Source: Corynebacterium rhinophilum
GTDB taxonomy: Bacteria; Actinomycetota; Actinomycetes; Mycobacteriales; Mycobacteriaceae
Direction: 5' to 3'
DNA: 64,000 bases
NCBI RefSeq assembly: GCF_030227225.1
Contig: NZ_JASPHQ010000010.1
Location: forward strand, 25,439 to 89,438
Positions 1 to 8,901 of this stretch are shown piece after piece. The first letter of the stretch is position 1; the number at the start of each line of letters is the position of its first letter. Both the position numbers and the translations under genes were made by a program. The notes under the pieces were generated by a model. It was not told where the DNA came from and made no database searches. It was given only the letters and a program-made list of their open reading frames with translations.

Positions 1-45
1 AACGCGCAGCGCGGATACAGAGGGATTTTTCAACAAACGAGCCAT
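1..45 (-). CDS. ABC transporter permease, N-terminal fragment
   Basis: The ATG at 45 opens a reading frame that runs off the left edge (begins MARLLKNPSVSALR). It starts 6 bases after the stop of the solute-binding lipoprotein gene on the same strand. That position, and a basic start of the kind seen before a first membrane helix, suggest the permease of the same ABC importer. Only 15 residues are visible, so the family is inferred from position alone. Confidence 0.45.
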   Translation of the reverse strand, partial: MARLLKNPSVSALRV

Positions 46-51
46 CAAGAA

Positions 52-1083
52 CTAGGAAGACACTGCCTTTTGGAATACCTCGACGGCGGCGTCTTTATCC
101 TTGGTGATTTTCTCCAGGTCCTGGTTCATGAGCTCAATGTCTGCGAGTTCAGGGGTGCCCGCTGGGGTTCCCACATCCTCCCGCACCGGGAGGTACGACT
201 GCTCGACGGCAATTTCTTGTGCCTTCTTCGAAAGCAGGAAGTTGATGTACTTCTGTGCCGCTTCTTGCTCCTTGGAGTCTTTGAATACGCCCGCAGGCTC
301 AGAAATATACGGTGATCCCTCGGTGGGGTAGGCAAGGGCAACCGGGGATCCCTTATCCGCGAGGTCGCGGACTAAGTAATCGACAACCACACCTACGGGC
401 CTAGAACTGGAGGCGATTTCCTGGGAGGTAGGGCCATTGGACTCTGCGATCATCGGGGAATTCTTGCCCAGGTCTTCGATCCACGCTTCACCGAGGTCTG
501 AATTGTTCTTCCATGCTGAGGCATTGAAGGCCGCCGCACCAGAGACCGCTGGGTTAGGCATGACGAGTTTGTCCTTGTACTTCGGATCGGTGAGATCCGC
601 CCACGAGGTCGGGGCATCGCCTTCTGCGATTTCATCGGTGTTATAAGCAATGACCGTAGGGATGATGCGCGTGCCGACATAAAAATTCTCGTCGTCCTTG
701 GCCTCGTCGATGATGTCATCGGAATCGAGATCGGCAAGCTCGATGAGATCGCCATCCTCACCGTAATTTTCAAAGGTAGGTGCATCGGCTGCCCAGAAAA
801 CATCCGCTTCGATATCGCCAGATTGCTTCTCCGAAGAAATGCGCGCGTTCAAATCGCCGGTACCGGCGCGGTATACCTTGACCTCGATATCGGGGTGTTC
901 CTCGTTGAAGGCCGCATTGATTTCATCGACCTTTTCTTCCGGCTCTGAGGTATAGACGGTAATGGTGGTTGAATCGCTTGCGGCCTGCGTATCTTCATCG
1001 TCGGTCGCAGGCTCACCGCACGAGCTAAGAAGAACGGTTGAAGCAAGGGCTAGGGCAGCGAGAGATGAATGCTTCAGCTTCAT
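52..1083 (-). CDS. ABC transporter solute-binding lipoprotein, possible iron(III) type
   Basis: A 343-residue lipoprotein that would capture substrate outside the membrane for an ABC importer. I chose the ATG at 1083 rather than the longer frame to 1284, because GGAGGA lies just upstream and the protein then begins with a normal lipoprotein signal (MKLKHSSLAALALA...) ending in the lipobox LSSC near residue 21. The body has the periplasmic-binding-protein pattern: TITVYTSEPEEKVDEI start, a DVFWAADAP segment, and a PAVSGAAAF hinge region. It resembles the iron(III)/2-aminoethylphosphonate-binding group; the substrate cannot be fixed by eye. The permease gene follows directly. It is divergent from amtB. 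Confidence 0.8.
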   Translation of the reverse strand: MKLKHSSLAALALASTVLLSSCGEPATDDEDTQAASDSTTITVYTSEPEEKVDEINAAFNEEHPDIEVKVYRAGTGDLNARISSEKQSGDIEADVFWAADAPTFENYGEDGDLIELADLDSDDIIDEAKDDENFYVGTRIIPTVIAYNTDEIAEGDAPTSWADLTDPKYKDKLVMPNPAVSGAAAFNASAWKNNSDLGEAWIEDLGKNSPMIAESNGPTSQEIASSSRPVGVVVDYLVRDLADKGSPVALAYPTEGSPYISEPAGVFKDSKEQEAAQKYINFLLSKKAQEIAVEQSYLPVREDVGTPAGTPELADIELMNQDLEKITKDKDAAVEVFQKAVSS

Positions 1084-1311
1084 TGGGGGAGTTCCTCCAG
1101 AGAGAGTAGCGATCAGGAACGTCAATCTAACTGCACTGAAGTTAAGGCAACTTAGGATCGATGTGAACGTACAGTAAATTCTTTGAGCTCCTGGGCGGAT
1201 GTTGTGGAGGGAGGGCTCGCCAAGGAACCTCGCTCGAATGGGCAGCCTTTTAGTGGTGAAAAGCGGGAAACCAGGAGGTGACAAGCTTAAGGTAACCCCA
1301 CATGGGGGATT

Positions 1312-1331
1312 AATCTATAGGTCAATAGATA
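1312..1331. promoter_or_regulatory. AmtR operator upstream of amtB
   Basis: The stretch reads CTAT (1315-1318), six bases, ATAG (1325-1328), then AT, inside an A/T-rich flank. This fits the published C. glutamicum AmtR consensus tttCTATN6AtAGat/aA. It lies 61 bases before the chosen amtB start, and an AmtR gene is present at 42316-43035 in this window. Repression of amtB-glnK under nitrogen surplus is the inferred role. Confidence 0.85.
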
Positions 1332-1392
1332 TTTATATACCTGTAGTACTACCGTTATGAAAAGTAATGAAGGAACCCTACAAGGAGAAACA

Positions 1393-2715
1393 ATGGATTC
1401 GGTGATCGCAGGCAATGCGAGCTGGATGCTCATGAGCGCGGCTCTCGTGCTGCTCATGACCCCAGCCCTCGCACTTTTTTACGGAGGCATGACAGAGCGC
1501 CGCGGCGTGCTCAACATGATGCTGATGTCCTTCGGCTCACTAGCGGTAGTCAGCATCATTTACATCCTCTGGGGCTGGTCAATGAGCTACGGCACGGAGT
1601 CCTGGGGCGGCATCGTTGCCAATCCCTTCGAGTTCTTTGGGCTCAAGGATTCCATCTTTGATGCCAATGGTGACTACCTCGAAGGTGCGGAAGGCTACGC
1701 CAATATCATCGATATCGGCTTCCAGCTCACCTTCGCCGTTATTTCCACCGCGATTATCTCCGGTGCTCTCGCCGGCCGTGTGAAGTTCGGGACCTGGATG
1801 GTATTCAGCGGCCTGTGGGCAACCTTTGTCTACTTCCCGCTGGCCCACATGGTCTGGGGCGGCGGCATCCTCGGCGAGGACGAAAGCAGCGTCACCAGCT
1901 GGATCTTCGGCAGCGAAGGCGGGGAAGCGCTTGTGGCTCCCATTGACTTTGCCGGTGGTACCGTCGTTCACATTTCTGCCGGTACGGCCGCATTGGTTCT
2001 GGCGATTGTCGTGGGCAAGCGCCAGGGCTTCCCGAAGAGCGTGCAGCGCTCCCACAACCTGCCCATGGTCATGCTCGGTGCCGGCCTGCTGTGGTTCGGT
2101 TGGTTCGGCTTCAACGGTGGTTCCGCCTTCGCAGCCGATGGCCTCGCCGGCCTGGCCTGGGTCAACACCACCGCCGCAACGGCTGCGGCAATCCTAGGCT
2201 GGTTGCTCGTGGAAAAGCTGCGCGATAACTACTGCACCTCCCTGGGTGCAGCCTCCGGTGTGGTCGCAGGACTGGTCACCATTACCCCGGCCGCCGGCGA
2301 CCTGAACCCGGTCACCTCGCTCATCATGGGTGCCCTCGGCGGCATGCTGGGCTGCTTGGGCGTGGGCCTGAAGTTCCGCTTCGGCTTCGATGACTCCCTC
2401 GACGTCGTGGGCGTCCACCTGGTCGCCGGCCTGTGGGGCACCGTGGCGGTTGCCTTCTTTGCCAATGACCGCGGCATCTTCACCGGCGGCGGCGTAGAAG
2501 GTTGGAAGCTGCTCATCGTACAGATTCTCATCGCCGCTATCGCCGTGGCCTTCGCCGCAGTCATTACCGCCATCATCGCGGTGATTTTGAAGGCGACCAT
2601 CGGCTGGCGCGTGACCGACCAGATTGAAACCGACGGCATTGACTTTGGTGGTCACCGTGAGACCGGCTACGACATCGGTGGCCGTGCCATGCGCGGTACC
2701 ACCAGCCGCAACTAA
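1393..2715 (+). CDS. amtB: Ammonium transporter AmtB
   Basis: A 440-residue Amt/MEP/Rh-family channel that conducts ammonium across the inner membrane. The frame is open from 1357, but the ATG at 1393 has AAGGAGAAACA directly before it and gives the usual N-terminus (MDSVIAGNASWMLMSAALVLLMTPALALFYGG family pattern). Family signatures are present: the APIDFAGGTVVHISAG block with the first pore histidine and preceding Asp, and DVVGVHLVAGLWGT with the second pore histidine. About eleven membrane segments can be picked out. glnK follows after 27 bases, so the two are probably one operon under the AmtR box upstream. Confidence 0.96.
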   Translation: MDSVIAGNASWMLMSAALVLLMTPALALFYGGMTERRGVLNMMLMSFGSLAVVSIIYILWGWSMSYGTESWGGIVANPFEFFGLKDSIFDANGDYLEGAEGYANIIDIGFQLTFAVISTAIISGALAGRVKFGTWMVFSGLWATFVYFPLAHMVWGGGILGEDESSVTSWIFGSEGGEALVAPIDFAGGTVVHISAGTAALVLAIVVGKRQGFPKSVQRSHNLPMVMLGAGLLWFGWFGFNGGSAFAADGLAGLAWVNTTAATAAAILGWLLVEKLRDNYCTSLGAASGVVAGLVTITPAAGDLNPVTSLIMGALGGMLGCLGVGLKFRFGFDDSLDVVGVHLVAGLWGTVAVAFFANDRGIFTGGGVEGWKLLIVQILIAAIAVAFAAVITAIIAVILKATIGWRVTDQIETDGIDFGGHRETGYDIGGRAMRGTTSRN

Positions 2716-2742
2716 AACGCCCAGCGATACCTAGGAGCAAAA

Positions 2743-3081
2743 ATGAAACTCGTAACAGCCGTGGTCAAGCCCTTTACGCTTGATGATATCCAGCAAGCCC
2801 TACAAAAGCTCGGCTCACCCGGCATGACGGTGACCGAAATCGAAGGCTTTGGCCAGCAACGCGGCAACAAAGAAATCTACCGCGGTGCCCAATTCGCCAC
2901 TTCCTTTGTCCCCAAGGCCAAAATCGAGCTCATCGTGGCAGACGATGACGCCGAAGCGATTGTCGATGCCATCGTGGACGCCGCCTGCACCGGCGAAATC
3001 GGCGACGGCAAGATTTGGATTGCACCCGTCGAAGACGTCATCCGCGTCCGCACCGGCGAGCGAGGCGAGAAGGCTATTTAA
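2743..3081 (+). CDS. glnK: PII signal-transduction protein GlnK with Phe51
   Basis: A 112-residue PII protein that would bind AmtB and, in C. glutamicum, the regulator AmtR. It has the PII core: MKLVTAVVKPF start, GMTVTEIEGFG, a T-loop with EIYRGAQF, and the C-terminal TGEIGDGKIW block and RVRTGERG. Counting from the ATG, Tyr46 is kept but position 51 is Phe (codon ttc at 2893-2895) where the modifiable Tyr51 normally sits. The C. glutamicum operon continues with glnD (adenylyltransferase); here a terminator and a restriction gene follow instead. Covalent modification at residue 51 is therefore impossible, and control probably rests on effector binding. Confidence 0.95.
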   Translation: MKLVTAVVKPFTLDDIQQALQKLGSPGMTVTEIEGFGQQRGNKEIYRGAQFATSFVPKAKIELIVADDDAEAIVDAIVDAACTGEIGDGKIWIAPVEDVIRVRTGERGEKAI

Positions 3082-3098
3082 GCCTCCAAGACACCGGC

Positions 3099-3141
3099 GC
3101 CCCAGGCCTCCTCCTCATAAGAGTGGAGGGCTGGGGCTTTT
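3099..3141 (+). terminator. Terminator after glnK
   Basis: GCCCCAG/G/CCTCC (3099-3111) pairs with GGAGG/G/CTGGGGC (3125-3137), with one internal G-G mismatch, and is followed by TTTT. It ends the amtB-glnK transcript. Confidence 0.85.
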
Positions 3142-3351
3142 GCTGCGGTGCGTAGGACTGGGACTTTAGCTTTCTAGCTGACCATGCTTTTACCGAGTCT
3201 GATGGCCGCGGGCTGGCTAGAGAGCGTTCCCTACGCGGCAACGATCATCTGGTCGGTAGCACCGTTGTCAACGTCAACTCCTGTGAGAGAGCAGAAGTCT
3301 TGGACTGAACTGATTTCTCCTTCGGTAGGCTAAATGAACTCCAGATAGGTG

Positions 3352-5973
3352 CTAGTTGAGCGAGGTAATCGGATCCGAAGTAGCCAGCAGCCTGCGCCAC
3401 GATCCCGCATTGGCGATGGTGTCTTCGTAGGCAATCACGTAGCCGATTTTTACCCCGGCCATATCTGGGTGGCTGGCCATGAGATTGATAGCTTCCTCGG
3501 CGGCAGCACGCTTTTTCTGTACCTCGTTATTGGTGCGACCACGTGCGTCTTTGCCCTCCACAATCCAGGTGCGTCCGTCGTTATCGCGGACAATGAAATC
3601 GGGGTAGTAGGAACGTCGCGCGGCGTAGCTAATGCTGGCCTTATCTTCGGGATACAGCCGTGTCCACCACGTAACATCGGGAGATACATCAAGATCACTG
3701 GCTAAACGAGCTTCGCCCGAATAGGAATCGAACGCGGCAGCGTTATACAGGTTGTTGTTCCAGCCGGAATAGTACTGGCGGCGCACGAACTTAGATTTAT
3801 CTTCTGGGCGTGGGATAATGTCACGTCCCCTGGACAACTGGTACGACCGGCGATGTTCATGAGGCAGTAGCAGCGGAACGAGTCGAACCGTTGGCTCCAA
3901 CGACGCGGTAAACTCACTTACCGCCTGCGAAATCAGCGACCGTAGTGCTTCACTAGCGGTTGCTAGTGCGTCTACCGTCCATCCTGTTACCGCTACTGCG
4001 CGCATAAAGGCCGGAACAATGCGGTTATCGATCTGGTTTAAGTTGCTGGAATTGCGGTCGATGAGACGGTTGGACAAGATAATCGCTTTAATCTCACGCC
4101 GAGCAGTGTCCTCGTCAATGAAAATAGACTGCACCACCAGTTGTTTCAAGCGGTTGGGGGCGATGGTGTGTGGTCGAAACTCCAGCGCATAACGCTCCAT
4201 TTCACTGGTCGGTTCGTCTGTTACCTTGCGGGCTGCTGACTCAATCTCGGAGTTTGGCAGCTTTTCGAGAGGAAAGAACTCATCCTCGCGCATACACGTG
4301 GTGTGGGGGAACAAAAATGAGACATCCTTAAACTTCTCTACCATCTCCACCACTGCCGGTGTCGGCGTGTCGGAAGTCCATTCATCAAGACCGCGCCCCT
4401 CGCCGCCCAATTCCCGCAGCAGGCCTACCGGCTGTGGGAGACGGTGATTATCAGGTGTTTCCGTGTCCCCCTGGGGTTCGTCATTCGAGTGGGTGCCGGT
4501 GTCGGTGTCCTGATAGGTTGCCGCGGTGAGGGCAGGGCCAGTGCCAAGGCGCGTGTCGTCGTCCATGTCGATGCCAGAGTGGTTGCCGGTGTCAGGTTGT
4601 GGCAGTTCGGTGCCCGTGGGGGTGCTGCTGGGTTTTCCGTCAGACGTATCGCCGTCCGCGTCTGCCGGGTGCTTGTGGTCGGGGTCAACACCGAACGAGC
4701 GCAGCACCTTTTCGCTTTTTAACAGGCGTTCAAACGAGTCATGGGCCACGATTTCTAGCGTGTCGATGGCTTCAGTATCGGTGTAGCGTTTAAACGGTAG
4801 TCGCAGACCTCGGCCTAGGGTTTGTTGGGTCAAAATGTCCGAATCCATGGCACGCAGCGTGACTATGACAGCAATCGAACGGGTATCCCAGCCCTCTTTG
4901 AGCTTGTTCACGCTCACCACCGCGCGTACCGGCGAGTCTGGGTTATCCAGACCGTTGAGCAACGTGGTCTTCTCCTCGGTCATTGAATCCGAGTCCACGC
5001 GCAGAACCGCGTGAGGGTCATTAAAAAAATCGGGACCTGTCAGTAGCTCTTCGACCTCGGTAGCGTGGGCGATGCTCTCACACACCACCATCATCACCGG
5101 ATTAATCGGGGATAAACCATCGTCGGCGTGACGCGCGGCGTACTCGTCATAAAACCGTTGTTTGTACCCACGCAACGTGGCTGCGTCTTTTAGCTGCTGG
5201 TATTGCTCGCGCTCGCCGTAGCCGTCGCGGCGGTAAACAACGACAGGCTGTTTGACCGATTTATCTCCAATGGCTTCGCGCAGGGTATAGCGATAGATAA
5301 CGTCGTCAGACTCGTCGGCGGACGCGGTAAGCCCCACCAGCATGGCCGGGTTCAGGCCAGCAATTGCGGCGTGAAAGGAGGCAGCAGACGCAGAATACAG
5401 GTGGTGCTCGTCGGCAATGACCACAAGATCGTCGAGGGCAGCGAGATCATCGTAGAGGACTCCGGCGTATTCGGAGAATTTGCGGATACCGCGTGCGGTG
5501 GCTTGTTTCCCGCCGCCCTTTGTCTCGCCGTCGAGTTTCTTTGGGGCAATGAGTTGCTGGACATTAAAGACGAACACGCTGGACGCGGCCTGCTGCTCTG
5601 CTTCCTCGCGGCCTGCGGTCATGGACTTGTAATTTTCTGGGGTAATCACGGCGGGATCCAGCGCGGCACCCTCGATGAACTTGCCCGAGCCGCGGGTGAA
5701 GTTGGCGACGGTCTTGGTTTGTACCACCAGCCCCGGGGTGACAACCACAACATTGCGTACACCATGGCGGCGTAAGTACTCGATGAACGCGGCCATAACA
5801 AATGTCTTGCCTGAACCCGTGGCCATGTCCATAACTAGGGCGTTTGAGCCGTCCACGCCGCCATCAAGACGGTGGGCAAGTACGTCTAGCGCGCGGGTAT
5901 TGGCCGCACGCAGACCGAAGCTGGCAGCAAGCTCATTTACTAAAGCTGGGTCGTACTGTAATTGCAGAGTCAT
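3352..5973 (-). CDS. Type III restriction endonuclease, Res subunit
   Basis: An 873-residue ATP-dependent restriction subunit that cuts DNA after encountering unmethylated, oppositely oriented target sites. Visible in order: the helicase P-loop ATGSGKT at residues 51-57, a DEHH motif II near residue 190 (VVIADEHHLYSA), SF2 motifs with QQTLGRGLRLPF near 390, and a C-terminal PD-(D/E)xK nuclease signature (YPDFIVRDNDGRTWIVEGKD). It starts 3 bases after the mod stop, so the two are cotranscribed. A Thr/Asp-rich insertion near residues 450-520 looks like a low-complexity linker. The reading frame is intact. Confidence 0.92.
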   Translation of the reverse strand: MTLQLQYDPALVNELAASFGLRAANTRALDVLAHRLDGGVDGSNALVMDMATGSGKTFVMAAFIEYLRRHGVRNVVVVTPGLVVQTKTVANFTRGSGKFIEGAALDPAVITPENYKSMTAGREEAEQQAASSVFVFNVQQLIAPKKLDGETKGGGKQATARGIRKFSEYAGVLYDDLAALDDLVVIADEHHLYSASAASFHAAIAGLNPAMLVGLTASADESDDVIYRYTLREAIGDKSVKQPVVVYRRDGYGEREQYQQLKDAATLRGYKQRFYDEYAARHADDGLSPINPVMMVVCESIAHATEVEELLTGPDFFNDPHAVLRVDSDSMTEEKTTLLNGLDNPDSPVRAVVSVNKLKEGWDTRSIAVIVTLRAMDSDILTQQTLGRGLRLPFKRYTDTEAIDTLEIVAHDSFERLLKSEKVLRSFGVDPDHKHPADADGDTSDGKPSSTPTGTELPQPDTGNHSGIDMDDDTRLGTGPALTAATYQDTDTGTHSNDEPQGDTETPDNHRLPQPVGLLRELGGEGRGLDEWTSDTPTPAVVEMVEKFKDVSFLFPHTTCMREDEFFPLEKLPNSEIESAARKVTDEPTSEMERYALEFRPHTIAPNRLKQLVVQSIFIDEDTARREIKAIILSNRLIDRNSSNLNQIDNRIVPAFMRAVAVTGWTVDALATASEALRSLISQAVSEFTASLEPTVRLVPLLLPHEHRRSYQLSRGRDIIPRPEDKSKFVRRQYYSGWNNNLYNAAAFDSYSGEARLASDLDVSPDVTWWTRLYPEDKASISYAARRSYYPDFIVRDNDGRTWIVEGKDARGRTNNEVQKKRAAAEEAINLMASHPDMAGVKIGYVIAYEDTIANAGSWRRLLATSDPITSLN

Positions 5974-5976
5974 GGA

Positions 5977-7824
5977 TTAGGCCTCGTCTTTCGTCGATAG
6001 GGTGCGGGTAAACAGACCATCAGGCAGGTGGATGATCCTGGAACCAGGGCAAGCCTTATGGAGGTAGCGGCCTAGGTCAGGGTTGGCGGAGGTGGCTGCG
6101 ACGGTCACTGCCTCACCATCGGGTACGTAGTACACCAGCTCGTCGATGAACTCCTGGGTTAGTGGCTGGCGGGTGACAAACAGGTTCATCTTCTCGCGCT
6201 TGGCCGGGAATACCGGGTTGTCCGGTGTCATACGAAACCGCAGGTGCGCGGCGACTGCTGCGGACAAGTTGCGCGCGGTGGCATCCTCGGTAAGGACGAC
6301 CAAGCCAGTGTCCTCGTCCACGTCGAAACAATCCCTAGACAGTCGCGCCACGGTGAACCCACCGCCTCCGCGCCAGTTGATGGTATCCGGTGTTTTCTTC
6401 GTCTTGACCAGCTGTTTAACCGCGCGCAGGTCGGCGGACTTCTTCAACTCTGGTTCGTCCCTGACTGTCTTGTTGAGAAGCGAGGTCAGTTTCTGCGCGT
6501 TTTCAGCGGACAAGCCCTCTGGCAAACCCGTTTCCGTGGCATCCACGCGCTCGCCCTTGGTCACGGTGATACCGCCCATATCCTCGCCGCGTACCACCTT
6601 CTCCAGACGCGGCCGGGTAAAGCGGTCGAACGTGTCCTCATTCAACTCACACGTCACCCAGCGCCTGCCCATCTTGTGAGCCACCGCCGCGGTGGTACCA
6701 GATCCTGCGAAAACGTCCAATACGATGTCACCAGGGTTGGTGGCAATGTGGATGATCCGCTCCAACAGGCGCTCCGGCTTGGGTGTCTCGAAGATGCCTT
6801 CTGAGTCGGGGAACAGCGCGTCCTGCTCTTTTTCCGCAGCGTTGTTTACCGGGAACACCTCGAAATTATCATCTAGCCATAGTGTCGGGTAGGTGAGTCC
6901 GGCGCGAACGTTCGTCAAGTAAGTTTTCTTTTTCGGCCCAGATAGACCATTTCGTCCGAAAACAATTTCTCCACGCTCGATTTTCCCGGGGATGGCTTCC
7001 CGGGGATACAGCCAGTTCCTGCCTTTAGCTGGCCAGTATTCTTTTCCCGTATTGGGGTTAACTATGGGGTAGAAGAGGTGGTCAACACCGCGACCGCCCT
7101 TTGCATTTGAGTCCATCGGATGTTCGGCCCAGGGACCGAGTGGGTCGTTATCCGTGTTGCGATAGCCACCATGTCCGTCTGGTCGCGGACGGAGGTTAAA
7201 CGCAGACTGGCTACCATAAACCACAATTGTGTCGTGGTTCGACCCTATGGCAACATCGTTGGGCAAATTTGACCGCTTCTTCCACTGAACTTCCGCCACG
7301 AAGTTCTCCGCGCCGAACACCTCGTCCATGAGCAGGCGCATACGGTGGCTTTCCACGTCGTCGAGATGCACCCAGATGGAGCCGTCGTTGCTCAGCAGTT
7401 TCTTCAGGTGTAGCAGTCGGTCGCGCATCATGGTCAACCACACGGAGTGCTCTAGGTTGTCCTCGTAGTTGGCGAAGGTCTGCGCGGTGTTAAAAGGCGG
7501 GTCGATATAGATGCACTTGACCTGGCCGACGTACTTATCAGTTAGTTCCGGTACACGGGTGAGTGTTTCGAGTACGTCGCCGGACTCGCCCAGAATCAGC
7601 AAGTTGTCGTCGGCGGGAGTGAAGTCGGCGCGCTCGGAGTAGGTTCGTCCCTCTTCCTTAGGCTTCTGCTCGCCGCGTACCACATCGCCATACTCTAAAA
7701 AATGAGTCTGGCAGTAGCGCGGGTCGGTCGGATCAACCCACGTATAACCATACTGTCCCTGTTCATTCGGGATAAGGGCTTGGTCTTTGTTGTACCACGT
7801 TAGCTCTAGACGGTGGTTCGACAT
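5977..7824 (-). CDS. Type III DNA-adenine methyltransferase, Mod subunit
   Basis: A 615-residue N6-adenine methyltransferase that recognises the target site and methylates one strand; it forms a complex with Res. The catalytic motif YIDPPF (Asp108-Pro-Pro-Phe111) precedes the AdoMet-binding motif DVFAGSGTT (near 366), the order of beta-class enzymes. The variable middle region would hold target recognition. The ATG at 7824 is preceded by AGGAGT, and TATAAT (reverse strand of 7839-7844) lies just upstream, so the promoter may be very close. Intact, first gene of the mod-res operon. Confidence 0.93.
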   Translation of the reverse strand: MSNHRLELTWYNKDQALIPNEQGQYGYTWVDPTDPRYCQTHFLEYGDVVRGEQKPKEEGRTYSERADFTPADDNLLILGESGDVLETLTRVPELTDKYVGQVKCIYIDPPFNTAQTFANYEDNLEHSVWLTMMRDRLLHLKKLLSNDGSIWVHLDDVESHRMRLLMDEVFGAENFVAEVQWKKRSNLPNDVAIGSNHDTIVVYGSQSAFNLRPRPDGHGGYRNTDNDPLGPWAEHPMDSNAKGGRGVDHLFYPIVNPNTGKEYWPAKGRNWLYPREAIPGKIERGEIVFGRNGLSGPKKKTYLTNVRAGLTYPTLWLDDNFEVFPVNNAAEKEQDALFPDSEGIFETPKPERLLERIIHIATNPGDIVLDVFAGSGTTAAVAHKMGRRWVTCELNEDTFDRFTRPRLEKVVRGEDMGGITVTKGERVDATETGLPEGLSAENAQKLTSLLNKTVRDEPELKKSADLRAVKQLVKTKKTPDTINWRGGGGFTVARLSRDCFDVDEDTGLVVLTEDATARNLSAAVAAHLRFRMTPDNPVFPAKREKMNLFVTRQPLTQEFIDELVYYVPDGEAVTVAATSANPDLGRYLHKACPGSRIIHLPDGLFTRTLSTKDEA

Positions 7825-8131
7825 GCTTAGGTACTCCTATTATAGATAATCTAGGGGGAGACTGGAGATAGTTTTAATTCTATCGGTGCGATTGAGCTAA
7901 CGTGCCACTAGTAGAAGAATTGGAGGTGGTCCTCCTTATTTCAGGTCAACTGGCAAGTTCTCAGAGGCAGATTTCGGCAGCTATAGGGCCACTCGGGGGA
8001 GGGGGAGCTTCAACAGGCGACAAATGACCAATCACTACATTCTGATGGATATTTGTACCGTCCAGTCAAAAGCAAGACTTTCAAAACTTATCTCAATCGC
8101 ACGTGGAATGGAAAGTTGCTCAGATTTGGAG
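7825..8131. other. Non-coding stretch upstream of mod
   Basis: No convincing gene. It is A/T-richer than the flanking core genes. It contains the mod promoter region next to 7845 and a small GGAGG-TGGT-CCTCC hairpin near 7921-7934. The rest looks like decayed DNA leading into the IS3 remnant. Confidence 0.5.
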
Positions 8132-8800
8132 TCAAAAGTTCATTTCCAGGCGTTTGAGGTCACGATCCGGTTCGGTTGTATACGCTAGTGGGGTATATAT
8201 GTAACCGAGGTTGGCTTGACCTCTTTTGTCTACTTCCGGGTTCAGCCCCTCTTTACGCGGCAGGTAAATAATGTCGCCGGCGTAGACGCGGTTCGACTCG
8301 TTAGCTGTGAAATGGTGGCCTACTAAAATTGGCATGACTCGGTGTTCGATTTACCCCTGCTGGTGATATATCCTCGGCGTTAAGTAAAGGCCTTGTAACC
8401 CCATGTCTTTCATGAATCGTGTGACTTTCTTGTGATTTGTCGGTCCAAAGTTTGTATTAGCTTTAAGACTTGTGGCGATGCGTTTGGCTCTGTACGAGCC
8501 ATGCTCATCACCGAAAGTAGTTGTGATCCTCGCAACAAATAGTGCGTCAAAATACATCTTTAACCTGCGTTTTATGGGTGTTGCCCCATCTAGACAACGA
8601 AGGACGACTAATTTGTAAAACATGGCACATCCGTGTGGGCCGAGTGTTCGATTCGGTGGTCATAGACACGCTGGAAGCAGAGCGCCAGTGAGGTTGCTTT
8701 AGGTAAAATTTTTCGGCCTCGCACAGGATTTCACGTTCCTCGCGCAGTTTTGCGTTTTATTTTTCTAGCTGGCGGATCCGCTCGGAACCTTTTGCAAGCT
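8132..8800 (-). pseudogene. Decayed IS3-family transposase
   Basis: Fragments in one frame still read as an OrfB transposase: GSYRAKRIATSLKA and NHKKVTRFMKDMGLQGL (HTH_21 region, within 8351-8623), then an in-frame TAA at 8351-8353, then HHFTANESNRVYAGDIIYLP (start of the DDE domain, within 8132-8335), which ends before the second and third catalytic residues. Upstream near 8700-8790 a strand of OrfA-like coiled coil (IRQLEK-stop-NAKLREEREIL) survives with an internal stop. It is a dead remnant of a different IS3 copy from the one at 9618-10906. Confidence 0.75.
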
Positions 8801-8813
8801 AGGCTTAATGTGT

Positions 8814-8885
8814 TATGTCCATAGGGTTTTTGTACACGGAGTCCGGTGTCTTCTTGGACACGGAATCCATGGAGTTCTTGGACAC
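8814..8885. repeat. Three imperfect 24-bp tandem repeats at an IS end
   Basis: Units at 8814-8837, 8838-8861 and 8862-8885 each end in TTGGACAC or TTGTACAC; read on the minus strand they begin GTGTCCAAGAA or GTGTACAAAAA. They sit directly outside the IS481-type transposase fragment, where a transposase binding end is expected. The GGACAC core also occurs at both ends of the neighbouring IS3 element. Confidence 0.7.
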
Positions 8886-8901
8886 TTCTAGCGATTTATG
8901 G

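Noticed and set aside
1137..1155. Possible DtxR box upstream of the solute-binding lipoprotein
   Set aside because: Only 13 of 19 positions fit the degenerate consensus, and several core bases differ; not strong enough to annotate.
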